A stretch of 64,000 nucleotides of DNA, from the NCBI GenBank assembly GCA_030549335.1, contig CM060193.1, positions 49,123,891 through 49,187,890 of the forward strand. The letters run 5' to 3'. The position numbers were made by a program, and so were the translations under genes. A model generated the notes under the pieces. The model had not been told where the DNA came from and ran no database searches. It saw nothing but the letters and a program-made list of their open reading frames with translations. Of the stretch, positions 50,620-61,039 are shown piece after piece; position 1 is the stretch's first letter, and the number at the start of each line of letters is the position of its first letter. This stretch comes from Pontederia crassipes. Lineage: Eukaryota > Streptophyta > Magnoliopsida > Commelinales > Pontederiaceae.

Positions 50620-51984
50620 CTCAAGTAAATTTCACTAAATACCCTCCAACCTTATCCGCCAACTTTACTTAGTAACTAGATCACCCTCTAACTATTACTT
50701 TGTTCATTAATTGCCCTTTTGATCGGATATAGGTGATTTTTCAATCAATTGGATTAAGTGGCAAGTTATTTGAAAGTAAAATAGATATAAGACATCATAA
50801 TAAAAATTTTGAAAAAGTCCCGACCCCCTCTCCCTCTCCCTCCAACCAACGGTGAGCCATTGATGACACTTAGGCAGCTAGAGGGAGAGGGCCAACGCCG
50901 CCCTTTTTCTCTGCGTGTGCCAGGGAGCGTGAAAGGGGGGCTTCTCCTTTCCCTCTCCCACCTTCTTTTCTCTGCGTGCCAACAAGCGTGAGTGAGCTCG
51001 TTGGCAAGCTCACATAGGGTGCCAGACACCCCCTTTTCTTTGGCACACCGGTGAGCGAAAAAAGGGGCGTCAGCCCCTATGTGAGCTCACATGCTGGCGC
51101 ACATGAAAAAGGAGGGCTGGCCTCCTCTGTGAGCTCGTTGGTAATTCACAGAGGGGGGCCGCCTGAGCGCCGATGGTGGCTCATCAACGATCAAAGGGAG
51201 AGGTAGGGGTGAGCAACGGACGGTTCGGTTAATTAACCGACCAAATAATTCAGCTAATTAACCGAATCGACCAAAAAAGTTTAACCATTATCCGGTTCAA
51301 AAAAATCGGTTAACCGATTTCGGTTAACCGAAAATATCGGTTCGGTTCGATGATTTCACCATTTTAACCAAAAATTAAAAACTAAAAAAATATTATTATA
51401 AAAGTCCTAAAATATGTACATATATTAATGTAACAATTAAATATGTTTTCAAAATAAAAGGTAAATATTAAATTTTAAGGTAATTAGATACAAATTATTA
51501 AATAGTTAGGATACAAATGGAATTAAACAAAAAAAAGTATAAATTCATATACATGCAATAATTTTTTTACAACAAAATACTAAAAAAACTACATAAAAAA
51601 TAAATATCGGTTAATTTGGTTTTTAACCGAATTTTTGGTTAATTATCCATAACCGACCGTTTTGATTCGGTTAACACATTTGTTATCCATTAACCGAACC
51701 GAAATTAAATTAGATAATTCGGTTCGATTAATCGATTAAAAAGTCGGTCGGTTAACCACGGTTAACAGAGAAATGGTTAACCGTGCTCAGCCCTAGGGAG
51801 AGGGAGAAGTGGCCGAGCCTCCTCTTTCTTTTTCAAAGTATTTTTTATTATTTTGATATTACTATAACATTTTATATTTATTTTATTTTTAAATAACTTT
51901 CCATGTAAGGCAATTGATAGAAAAACCTCCTCTATTCGGTCGAAAAGCTAATTAGTGAAATAAATTAATAGTTGTGTGGCGGGT
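50620..51984. mobile_element. Long-inverted-repeat element with GC-rich interior, interrupted by a hAT element
   Basis: The left arm (about 50625-50815: TTTCACTAAATACCCTCC, TTGATCGGATATAGGTG, TCAATCAATTGG, AAGTTATTTGAAAGTAAAAT) is matched in inverse by 51835-51984. There the inverse reads CACTAATTAGCTTTTCGACC, TATCAATTGCC and AAGTTATTTAAAAATAAAAT. The interior holds a GC-rich block (50820-51200) with GTGAGCTC and CCCCTTTTT words and inverted sub-repeats. The right arm lacks the outermost ~60 bp. Frames at 50766-51029 are compositional. Confidence 0.6.
51204..51795. mobile_element. Non-autonomous hAT-like element, 592 bp, 8-bp TSD
   Basis: Ends are TAGGGGTGAGCAACGG and, inverse, TAGGGCTGAGCACGG. 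A perfect 8-bp direct repeat GGGAGAGG flanks it (51196-51203 and 51796-51803), the hAT length. Subterminal regions are packed with CGGTTAACCG palindromes on both sides of an AT-rich middle. No transposase. Inserted in the interior of the inverted-repeat element. Confidence 0.92.
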
Positions 51985-52160
51985 ACATTTCACTAAATGC
52001 GCTCAAACTTTATTCGTTTTCTCAACTCTATCCTCTTATTGTATTTTGTAACATGTCCTCCAATTATTATTTTCTTTAACCAGTTACCCTTTTCACTCGG
52101 TATAGGAGGTTTATGATCATTTTGCATACGTGGAAATCATTAAAAAATATAATAATATTG
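51985..52160. repeat. Isolated left arm of the long-inverted-repeat family
   Basis: CATTTCACTAAATGCGCTC, GTAACATGTCCTCCAATTA, CCTTTTCACTCGGTATAGG and GGAAATCATTAAAAAATA repeat the word order of the arms at 10045 and 50620. It abuts the right arm of the preceding copy directly. No right arm was found. Confidence 0.55.
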
Positions 52161-52789
52161 AAAAATATAATAATGTTGTTTAAAAAAAAAAGAGAAGGAG
52201 AGGCGAGATGTAGACTTTAAGTGATATAAATTTTGAAATTATTCACATGCGATCAATTAAATTAAACCCTAGAGTCTACACTTCTGTCGGGTCGAGTAGA
52301 AATCATGAGTGTTGTATCCATGTTGGTCTATTTTTTTATAAATTTCAAATTACTAGCTGACAGTTAAGAGAGAAGAAATTAGGAATAAGAAGAACTAAAA
52401 TAATTAGAATGAAAGACTCTTCTAGGGTAGGATGAACTATTATTATTGGCTAAAATCTTTTAAGAGGATGATGATCTTTTGATTCTTTTCCATATGTTAA
52501 TAAAATTAACTCTCCTATTACCTCTTCGATCTCTCTTCGACATTCTAGGAAATAGCTGAAAATAGTCAATTAGAGAAGAAATGACTAATATGATCTCTCA
52601 ATCTTAGTCAATATAATTGTAGATCTGACATGAAATTTTGGCTCTAATCTTATACAAGATGATGTAATCTTAGACAGCTACTTAGTGCTAGAGACCATCG
52701 TCTTACAAACATATAATAATGGACCTCTCAGCCTCTTGTATTTCAGAAAAGATCTATCAGCAATAGCATAATTAGTATTTTATATTATT
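52161..52789. other. Intergenic, nothing recognised
   Basis: AT-rich, with no frame, exon or terminal repeat that I can support. Confidence 0.4.
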
Positions 52790-54441
52790 ATTACGATTAC
52801 CCACTTACAATTACCGACGGTCCGAACCGTGGGTAATCGTAAAAATGATTAAATATTATAATCTTATATAATATAATATATAATAAAATTAGTATTTTAT
52901 TATTATAATTACAAACGGTTCAAACCGTCAGAAGTTTAGACGGTCCGGACTATCGATAATGGAAAAAGTAATTAAATATTATAATCATATATATCATAAT
53001 ATGTAATATTATTAGTATTTTATTATTATAATTACCGTCAGTTTGGACCGTCGGAAGTTCAGATGGTCGAAACTTCAAACCGTCGCTAAGATAAAAATAT
53101 TATTTTATTATTACATTTCGACGATCAAAATCATTAATAATTAAAAAATAATCCCGCCCCATTCCCCGCCTTTTTTTTCTTTTCCCGCTCTCCACTTTCT
53201 TTTTCCTTATATTTATTCATTCACTCTACCTCCTATTCATTCACTTTTACTTACTCTCTGTTTTCTCTACGTTCTCTCTCTTTCACGGACGACGACGGAA
53301 GGACCTGTTCTCGGGCGACCCCTCTCGCCTGCCGCCGATGACCCCTCTCTCTCTCCCTCCCTCCCTCTCTCTCCCTCCCTCGATCGGCCGCTGTCGGCCA
53401 GATCAGCCGCTAGGCAACTCGATCGGCCGCTGCCGGCCAGATCGGTCGCCAGACGGCCCGATCCGCCGGCTGCGGCCAGATCGGCCGCCAGGCGGTTCGA
53501 TCCGGCCGGCTGCGGCCAGATCGGCCGCCAGGCGGCTCGATCGGCCGCTGCCAGCTAGATCGGCCGCCGCCAGCTAGGTCGGCCGCCAAGCGGCTCGATC
53601 GGCCGCTGCCGGCCAGATCGGCCGCCAGGCAACTCGATCGAGCCGCTTGGCGGCCTTATCCGACCGGCTGAGGCCAGATCGGCTGCCAGGCGATTCGATC
53701 GAGCCGCTAGACAACTCGATCAAGCCTCCAAGTGGCTCGATCCGCCCGACTGCTGCCAAATCGGCTGCCAAGCAGCTCGATCCGGCCGGCTGCTGCCAAA
53801 TCGGTCGCCAAACAGCTCGATCAAACCTCCAGGCGACTCGATCAAGCCTCCAGGCAGCTCGATCCGGCCGGCTGCTGCCTGATCCGACCGACTGCTGCCA
53901 GATCGGCTGCCAGGCGGCCAGATTGGCTACTGCCAGTCAGATCGGCCGTTAGGCGGCTCGATCGGTGCCGACCAGATGGCCGCCAGGCAGCCTAATCCGG
54001 CCCGCTGCAGCCAGATCCGCCGTCAAGAGGCCGGCTGCCGGCCAAATCGGTCGGTGCCGGCCAGATCGGCGGCCAAATTTTTTTATATTTTAAAAATTAT
54101 TTTCGACGGTCGCAACCGCCAGAACTTATCGACGGTTCAGAAACCGCCGGAATTATTGACGATCATGACCGCCGAACGTTTCGAGCGGTTGCATCCGTCG
54201 AAGTTTCGACGGTCGCGGCTGTCGAAACTCTTCAACAGTCGCAACCACCGGAGGTTTCAGACGGTCGCAACCGTCGAAACTTTCAAAAGGTGTTTTTCGA
54301 ACCGTCTGAAAAAGTTTGCGACGCCATCTTTTCCGACCAATCATTTCCGTTGATAAATTCGTCGAAAACCTTTATTTCTGATGGATTTTTTTGATTTTGC
54401 GACAGTTTTGACAGTCGAAAAATACCATTTTTCTCGTGGTG
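52790..54441 (-). mobile_element. CACTA-family element, reverse orientation, with expanded minisatellite
   Basis: The right end ATTTTTCTCGTGGTG (54427-54441) is the inverse of a CACTACAAGAAAA-like terminus with substitutions. The left side starts within the family's ACCGACGGTCCGAACCGT palindromes and AAATATTATAATC spacers, and no terminus is recognisable there, so it is truncated. In order it then holds CCCGCTCTCCACTTTC, a CT-rich tract, the minisatellite (53380-54075) and CGACGGTCGCAACCGCC palindromes (54100-54420). It abuts the degenerate membrane-protein gene on its right. Confidence 0.7.
53380..54075. repeat. GC-rich minisatellite, 39-40 bp unit, about 16-18 copies
   Basis: The unit reads roughly TCGATCGGCCGCTGCCGGCC followed by AGATCGGCCGCCAGGCGGC, with variants. 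Many units are exactly 39 bp, so frames stay open and give 13-residue repeats (RPDRPPGGSIRPA-like); the predicted frames here are products of this. One to three copies of the same unit occur in the CACTA copies at 6218, 37440 and 39300, so the array is an expansion of an internal family segment. Confidence 0.88.
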
Positions 54442-54527
54442 AACAACCACAACCTCTAACTACGGCACTTGCAGCTCTCGTCGCTCAAAGTGTTATTGAT
54501 GACCTATTTTTATACGGTACTGCAGGC

Positions 54528-56168
54528 AAACATCCTCAAGCTTAAAGATACAGAACATTGATGCGTCTGCCATTATTTTCACAGGATTCGTGGGCCTTAT
54601 CTCCTCGCTAGTCTTTCTCCAATATCCGTGTTCCCTCCGAACTCTGGCTGCCACCTGGTAAAGAAGGTGGAGCAATACATTGCTGTTTCCTGCATTTGCA
54701 TCTGCTTTGGCAATAATCCTCTGCTTAATGCTCTTGCTCTATTTGTCGTTTATCCCATAACAGTCATCGTGCTCCTTTCCACCTCGCCAAAACAAGATAA
54801 TACAACTCACCAAGTGGACAAGCATCTCGTCGCAGACCTCACGTCGGTGCCATGGTGGTCGTCTTTCTGTGTTCTATCACGATGAAGCCCCCTCCAGTCT
54901 GGCTTACAACTACGAGCTTGATCTATCAGTAGTTTTGTTCTTCCTTTCCAACATATTCTGGCTGGCTGCCATCCAGGCCCATTCTAAACACCTTGTTACC
55001 GCTGATGCGAAACCGCCATCACCAAATGCTTCGTCGGCCTATCCGCTTTCCTACTGGTATCGGCAACCATTTGCTTCGTTTGTCCCACGTTTGTCATTCT
55101 AAACAGTATTTGCTTAGCTTTACACCCCTTCCGAGCGTAGCATATGTTGCTGTGGGGTGGAAGCAAATTCGATAAAGGTGCAGGGCGAAGCAAGTATATG
55201 AAACTCTACCTCCTGAAAGTACTGAACGTGCGAGTACCGACATGTGGAACAAAGACTGGAATGCGTTCATGGGATTCAACTTTGGGATCGTGATGGTAGT
55301 CCGAAGTAGGATAGGATTGCTTTCCGAAGTAGAATAGGAGGAGTTCAAAGGTTATAAATAAAAAAAATATATATTTTAAAATAATATAATAATAATTACA
55401 GTAATAATAATAATTATTTAATATTCTACTATCAATATCTACGTTATAGTTGACTTCTAACTTTCATCGGTTACATAACAATGTGGAAAATTAAAAGTTA
55501 GAAAAAAAACTAATTATGATAATTCACAATAGTAAATCAATTTTCTCATCTGAATCATAAAAAATAGATATTTTTTCTAAATATCATTTTTTCACATAAA
55601 TTTATTAATTGACTCTAGATCATTCATAAAAAAATGAAAAGATAAATCGAGAGGAGAGAATGGAGAAATTTTAACCTAATTCCAATTTTTATTCTTAATA
55701 TTCTATTTTTAATTTTTTTATAATTTTAAAAAATAAAAATTAACTATATAAAATCATAAGAATGATATGATAGACAGAGAAATTACCTCATTTCTTGCCA
55801 ATTTTTAGATTTAATATTCTATATTTTAATTTTCTCAATAAAATAATAATTTTAAAAATATTTAAAAAGTAAATTCATAGGATCAGTATCTTGCGATCCA
55901 ACAATCTTATGTTTTTTTATCTCAAAATGAGATCGAGATCGCTTGCCTAATCTTAGATCGTAGGATCTTACGATCCGAAAAATGATCCTGACAATCATGC
56001 TTCTTAGTCATGTTTAGCCTTGTCGTTCTAGAGTTCACAATGCTGCTTGTCCTAATTTTGCCACCAACTGGCGCAGGGGAGATGGACAAGTCCACGTTGA
56101 AAATAACCATGTGTCTTATGAAGGTAGTGGCAATCATCTCTCTGGGTCTTGCGAGAACAAGGTTATAA
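54528..56168 (+). pseudogene. Degenerate paralogue of the 43543 membrane protein
   Basis: Fragments in several frames follow the order of the first locus. An acceptor and GCAAAC open the region (54527), as at 43541. Next come SAIIFTGFVGLISSLVFLQY (cf. ILLGTCFAGLTSSL), a hydrophobic ICICFGNNPLLNALALFVVY stretch, then ELDLSVVLFFLSNIFWLAAI at about 54915. That last segment matches ELATACLFFLGAAIFGLASI of the first copy. A WNKDWNAFMGFNFGIVMV segment at about 55242 matches WKVINALATLNFGTLML. About 650 bp of AT-rich insert (55320-55985) then intervenes. The tail FLVMFSLVVLEFTMLLVLI to 56168 matches the first copy's last helices. Multiple frameshifts and stops make it non-functional. Function unknown. 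Confidence 0.65.
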
Positions 56169-56349
56169 TTATAAATTTTTGCAGTCTCAATTAATTACTA
56201 TCGAGCCCGAAAAGAAAAAAAAATATTAATGTTCTTTTTCCTTCTTGTCACTTGATCAATTAATTATAAATTATAAAAAAAATACTTATAATTATAAATT
56301 AATTTCACTTTCACAGGTCGGAGAAGAACACGAGATCTTGTCACTTGAT

Positions 56350-57181
56350 CAATGTTTTGAAAATCGGTTTGGACCGTCCGGTTCAACCGGTCCGATCGTG
56401 GACCGGTCACAAAATCGGTCCGGTTCAATCATAAAATCGAAATTGCTAAAAATCGGATTGACTCGGGAAAAATCGAAAAAACCGAGTTGAACCGGTAAAT
56501 TGGGTTCAACCCGGTATTTTATTTTTTTAAAAAAAAAGTTAAAATAAGGAAAGCTTTATTAGGAAATTGAATGTTTAAATGATTTTATAATGAAATTGGA
56601 AGGTTATGCACGTGAAAGGATACAAAAAAGGAAAATATTTTGAAATTCAAATAAGAAAATGAAAGGAAAGATTTATACATGGAAAGAATTTGATTGGAGG
56701 AAAGGAATTCAAATGGTAACAAATTATTAATCAAACAAGATAAAGAAAATTATACATGAAAAGATAATAAAATCTGGTAATAATATATTAGTAATAAATT
56801 TAGATTAAAATTAAATGTAGATTATTATATTAGTAATAATAAAAGAAAACTGCTAAAATAGAAATAGATTATTAATCAAATCAAATCAAATACAGTTATA
56901 TATAGAAGGAATAATATGTTAGTAATAAATTTAGATTGACATTAAATTTAAATTATTATATCAGTAGTAATAAAATAAAACTACTATTTAAATTAATATT
57001 CAGTAAAAATAATAATTATTTAATTGGTTTAGTCATTTATATAATAATTTATATATATAATTACTCATAAATAATATTATTATATAAAAATCCGATTCAA
57101 CCAGTTGACTTCCGGTTGAACCAGTCGAACCTTGACTCGGTCGACACCGATCCGATCTCCGATCCAATTTTTAAAACATTG
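56350..57181. mobile_element. Non-autonomous hAT-like element, 832 bp, 8-bp TSD
   Basis: Ends are CAATGTTTTGAAAATCGG and, inverse, CAATGTTTTAAAAATTGG. The 8-bp direct repeat CACTTGAT flanks it (56342-56349 and 57182-57189). Subterminal sequence is rich in CCGGTTCAACCGG-type palindromes; the middle is AT-rich with no transposase. The flanks join into TTTCACAGGTCGGAGAAG...TTGATTGCAGGTATGG, which might be a disrupted exon. Confidence 0.92.
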
Positions 57182-57189
57182 CACTTGAT

Positions 57190-58545
57190 AGTTGATTGCA
57201 GGTATGGTCGGGAGTCCAAATGGATTTCTGCTTGCTCTCTTTCTTCTAAAGTTAATTGCACGCATGTAGTCATAAGACTTCCACGATATCGACCATCTAT
57301 TTAACTTTAGTTTTACTGGAGGTAACACTTTTGTGGACTCTTAAAATCTTTTACTTTGCATGTGACACTTTGTGTGAATTTGTTTTATCCATTCCAGAAA
57401 TTAAAAAACTGTTCTGTTATGTGCAGTCTTACCGGATTGGTCTCGTTCAATCGCAAGGTGTTAAAAATCATTTTGACAAAAAATTAAATTAAACCAAGTC
57501 AACTTGGTCAAAACTGGTTGAACTGAAAAATCAGATCAATTCAGTTTTTTTTAAAAAAAATGGAAAAGTGAATATATATATATATGGAAAAATATAAAAT
57601 ATGAAATGTATATTAGTAGGGAAAGTGGAAGAATAGGAAAGAGAGAAAAATGTGAGAGAAAAAAATGTGATTAGTGTTTATAGGATGAAGTAAAAAAAGA
57701 ATATTAATAATAAGGAAAGTAAATTTGAATTTGAAAATAAAAGAAGGAAGAGTATTGAAAATACAAATTGAAATAGAAATAGAAATATAGTATAGATTTT
57801 ATAATTAAAAAAGAAAACAAATAATATAGATAGAAAATTTGAATTTGAAAAATAAAATGTGAAAAGATAATAAGAAAAAATCTAAACAAAACGATCTTCA
57901 TGAAATTGTTAAATAAGAATATGATAAAAATATAGGTAATTTATATTTTAAAAATGTAAAAAAGAATTTATTAATAGTTTATTAATTTAAAATGATGATT
58001 AATATGTTGGTTCTCCTAACTTATTTTTTCTGACTTATAAACTAGTAAAAATAAATACTTATCAATTTTTTCAGTTATCAAATAAGAAGAAAATTTAAAT
58101 CTGTTTATAAATAAGTTTGACCAGCTTATAAGATTAGTCAAACACCCTCTAAGTTTGATAACTTAACAAAATTTATTTTATAACTTAAGAAATTAAATTT
58201 CATGTTATATGTCGCTGCATTCAATTCTTAGTAGTGTTGAGAATCAATCAAATAATGTAGACTAAATTAATATTACATGCAACATCCTAATTTAATGTTG
58301 CATGTAACATCCTAATCATGTCACAGAATAATAATTTAAAATTCTAACTGAAAAAGAAGTTAACCCAGTTACAAACAAGACAAGCCTATTTATATTGAGA
58401 AAAAAACCCAAGTTATAGATTTCAATATTTCATCTATGTTTACCAAATAAGATTCAAGATAAAAACAGCCCACAGCCATTCTAGGGATTTTGTTGATGCT
58501 TAAAATGTTTGTTTTAGTTTAACTTGTTCTTTAAATCTGATATAT
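57190..58545. other. Intergenic, AT-rich, repeat debris
   Basis: GGTGTTAAAAATCATTTTG near 57459 followed by AACTTGGTCAAAACTGGTTG resembles a decayed left part of the preceding hAT family. GTCAAACACCCTCTAA near 58137 resembles a Tourist-type right end. No gene. Confidence 0.4.
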
Positions 58546-59000
58546 CTATAACAAAAATGCAAATTTTCAATGGCTAGATACGTCGAAAAAATTTGTCAAA
58601 AAATTTAATTTTCTGGCGAGAGCACAGTTATAAAACACACTCGTCGTAAAGTATTTTCTGACGGGTAAGAAAAAACCCTCGCAAGTTTCTATAGTTGAAT
58701 CCCATCGTGAAAGTGACCTTTAAAAATTTCGACAGATTCCACTAGCCGAAAGTTTCAATGCAACTTCCAAAGGGTGTCGCGCTTTTTACAAAAAAATTAA
58801 ATCCAAAGGGATTTATCCATCGCAATATCTTCGAAATCCATCGCAAATATGCCTTTACGATGGTTAGTCGTTTGTTAGCAATTTTGTCGTTGCAAAAAAT
58901 TATCGACGGTCCTCAAATGTCCCTTCGGAAGTTTCAACAGATGTTTGCAATGGATATATTTCCTTCACAATTTTTGACGGGTACGATGTCAAACACAGCA
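58546..59000 (-). mobile_element. CACTA-family fragment, reverse orientation, decayed
   Basis: TATAACAAAAATGCAAATTTTC at 58547, then GATACGTCGAAAAAATTTG, resembles the inverted 3' end of the family. Diverged palindrome words (ATCGACGGTCC, TTTTTGACGGGTACG) continue to about 59000. The frame 58758-59153 running through it is an artefact. Confidence 0.5.
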
Positions 59001-59499
59001 ACCACTCTGCATATAGAAAACATTCATAGATTTGGGGAAGAACTAACGTCTCCTTTTAATTTCTTGCTCACTGAGATAAGATCAAAATACACAGAGTCAT
59101 TGTCCTTATATACAGATATGAAGGATTATATCGGAAAGAATAAAACGCTATGATATATAAGACATATATGTACAATTTGAATATATCTACAGTAAAAATG
59201 GTTAACTGTCTGAAATGTCTTTGTCGGGCTATCTGCCGCGCTGTATCACAATTCTGGTGTTCGAGCTCGTTGATGCATGCAAAATACAACATATTTTAGA
59301 TTATTAGTTTAATTATTTTTCTGTAATTTGATCATGGCATGCATCATTTTTAATCACTTTTAGTCATAATTCCGAATTTATTTATTTTAATTATTAATAC
59401 TCTGAATATTTTAATTGTGGATGGATTAATTAAAATTTAATAATTCTTTTGCAGGAAAGGCCGAATACACAATTATTCAAGGGATTATATTGAACGAAT

Positions 59500-59800
59500 T
59501 ATTAAACGTATCGGCCGAAATTCAGATGAATGTGACGTATCGGCCGAAATTTGGATGAATGTGATGTATCAGCCGAGAACTCCAACATATATCAGCCGAG
59601 GACTCCAATCTTGGGGGGAAAATACCATAGCAATCAAACATATCGGCCGAGAACTCCAACGTATCGGCCAAGAACTCCAACTCTAATACAAAGAAGCTTA
59701 TCGCCCGAGAACTCCGATTGAAATACAAAGTGGTGTTACGGCCGAGAAATCCAATTCATTCAAGTTATCGGCCGCAAAATCCAAGAAATTTATCCTTATC
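59500..59800. repeat. Imperfect tandem array of TATCGGCCGAGAACTCCAA
   Basis: About ten spaced copies of a (T)ATCGGCCGA-(G)AA(C/A)TCCAA core with AT-rich spacers of variable length. It lies upstream of a TATA box (60008), the position of enhancer-like repeats in an LTR U3. Confidence 0.75.
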
Positions 59801-61035
59801 GGCCGATATCTTTGGTACAAAAGTTATCATTAACCAATGATCGGTCATAATCATCAACCAATCGTAGGGTGCAAATAAAGTTTTGTGGCCGAGATTCAGA
59901 GAGGAATACAAAGTTTATCGATCGTAATCAACTCAAGTTTTATCTCACAAAATTAAATTCGACCGTACGATATCATGCCCGTGATCAAATTGAAGTCCGT
60001 TTGCACATATAAATACATGAAGAAACCATCGTCCCAACTCGTGCTCTGAAGCTCAGGTTTCTTCCACAGTTGAGTCATGAGCACTGCAGGCTTCGACCCA
60101 AAGGAGAGAGGTGCGACGGCTGGAAGTCCGAGAGGCTGCCCGACTGTCTGCCCAGATTCGAGGATCATGATTTTTACTTTGGGTGTAATTCTTCCAATTT
60201 TTTATCATTTGTATTTTATCTCTCCAGAATTTCTAGGATAAACTCCATATTTTTAGATTTTATATTTTAGGAGATTATTAATTGAAGGAAAATATTTGAA
60301 CCCTATTTTATTTATTTTAATCTTTTCTGATCAATTATTAATTGTGCTTAGTGCTTTTGATTTAATTATTTGGATTTCTGAATTGAGTAATTACCAGTTT
60401 GTGGACTATTTGATTTCAGAATTCATTAATTAAATTAATTTATTTTATTTGAAATTAATATTTGACATAAATTTGATAACTAGTATGTGGAGAAACAAAT
60501 TTGTGTGGTTTATTAATCTATACCAGTTTGTGGAGTGATTAATAGTCTAGAGAATTCAAATTAATGCATCTTAATTTTAATATGATTTGAGGGTACCAGT
60601 CGTGAAGACTTCAATTCTTATTAATTTAAAGATAGTTCTATATGACTAGATTAAGGGATGCTAGTCGTGGAGACCGCAAGTTAATCATATTAGATTATTT
60701 TAGGGAGACTCTAATCCATTTTTAAAGATTGAATTTATCTTTTATGGTTCAAATATTTATCCTGATATATTTTCATCCTAAGGCCTAACTTCAACACCAT
60801 TATCTTATCTTATTTTCTTTATTTTATAATCACAAAACCCTTTTTCCACAAATCCATGTTTTCTCTCTTATTAATTTATAATTTCAGATATTTTATTAAT
60901 AATATTCCTCGTGAGTTCGACACTCTTACTCCTATTACTATATTACTTGAGCGACTAGTGCACTTGCTAGCGATTTTATTTTGCTACATTATTTTACGCA
61001 TCACTCGTCAATTGATCCATGTGATTCATAGACTC
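59801..61035 (+). mobile_element. LTR-retrotransposon 5' region, non-coding relic
   Basis: The TATA box TATAAATA at 60008-60015 is followed by a leader-like stretch (60040-60180). From 60391 to 60720 a loose repeat TACCAGT(T/C)(T/G)GTGGAG recurs about five times at 50-90 bp spacing. The end, CCTCGTGAGTTCGACACTCT then GAGCGACTAGTGCACTTGC, is a phrase I recall from plant LTR-retrotransposon leaders just upstream of gag. No gag or pol follows; CACTA sequence begins at about 61040. Clade not assigned. Confidence 0.5.
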
Positions 61036-61039
61036 TAAC

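Noticed and set aside
53338..53995. Repetitive RPDRPPGGSIR-type protein
   Set aside because: Produced by a 39-bp minisatellite; no conserved start, terminator context or exon structure.
58758..59153. 131-codon frame
   Set aside because: It crosses a decayed CACTA fragment whose palindrome words explain the sequence; no family similarity.
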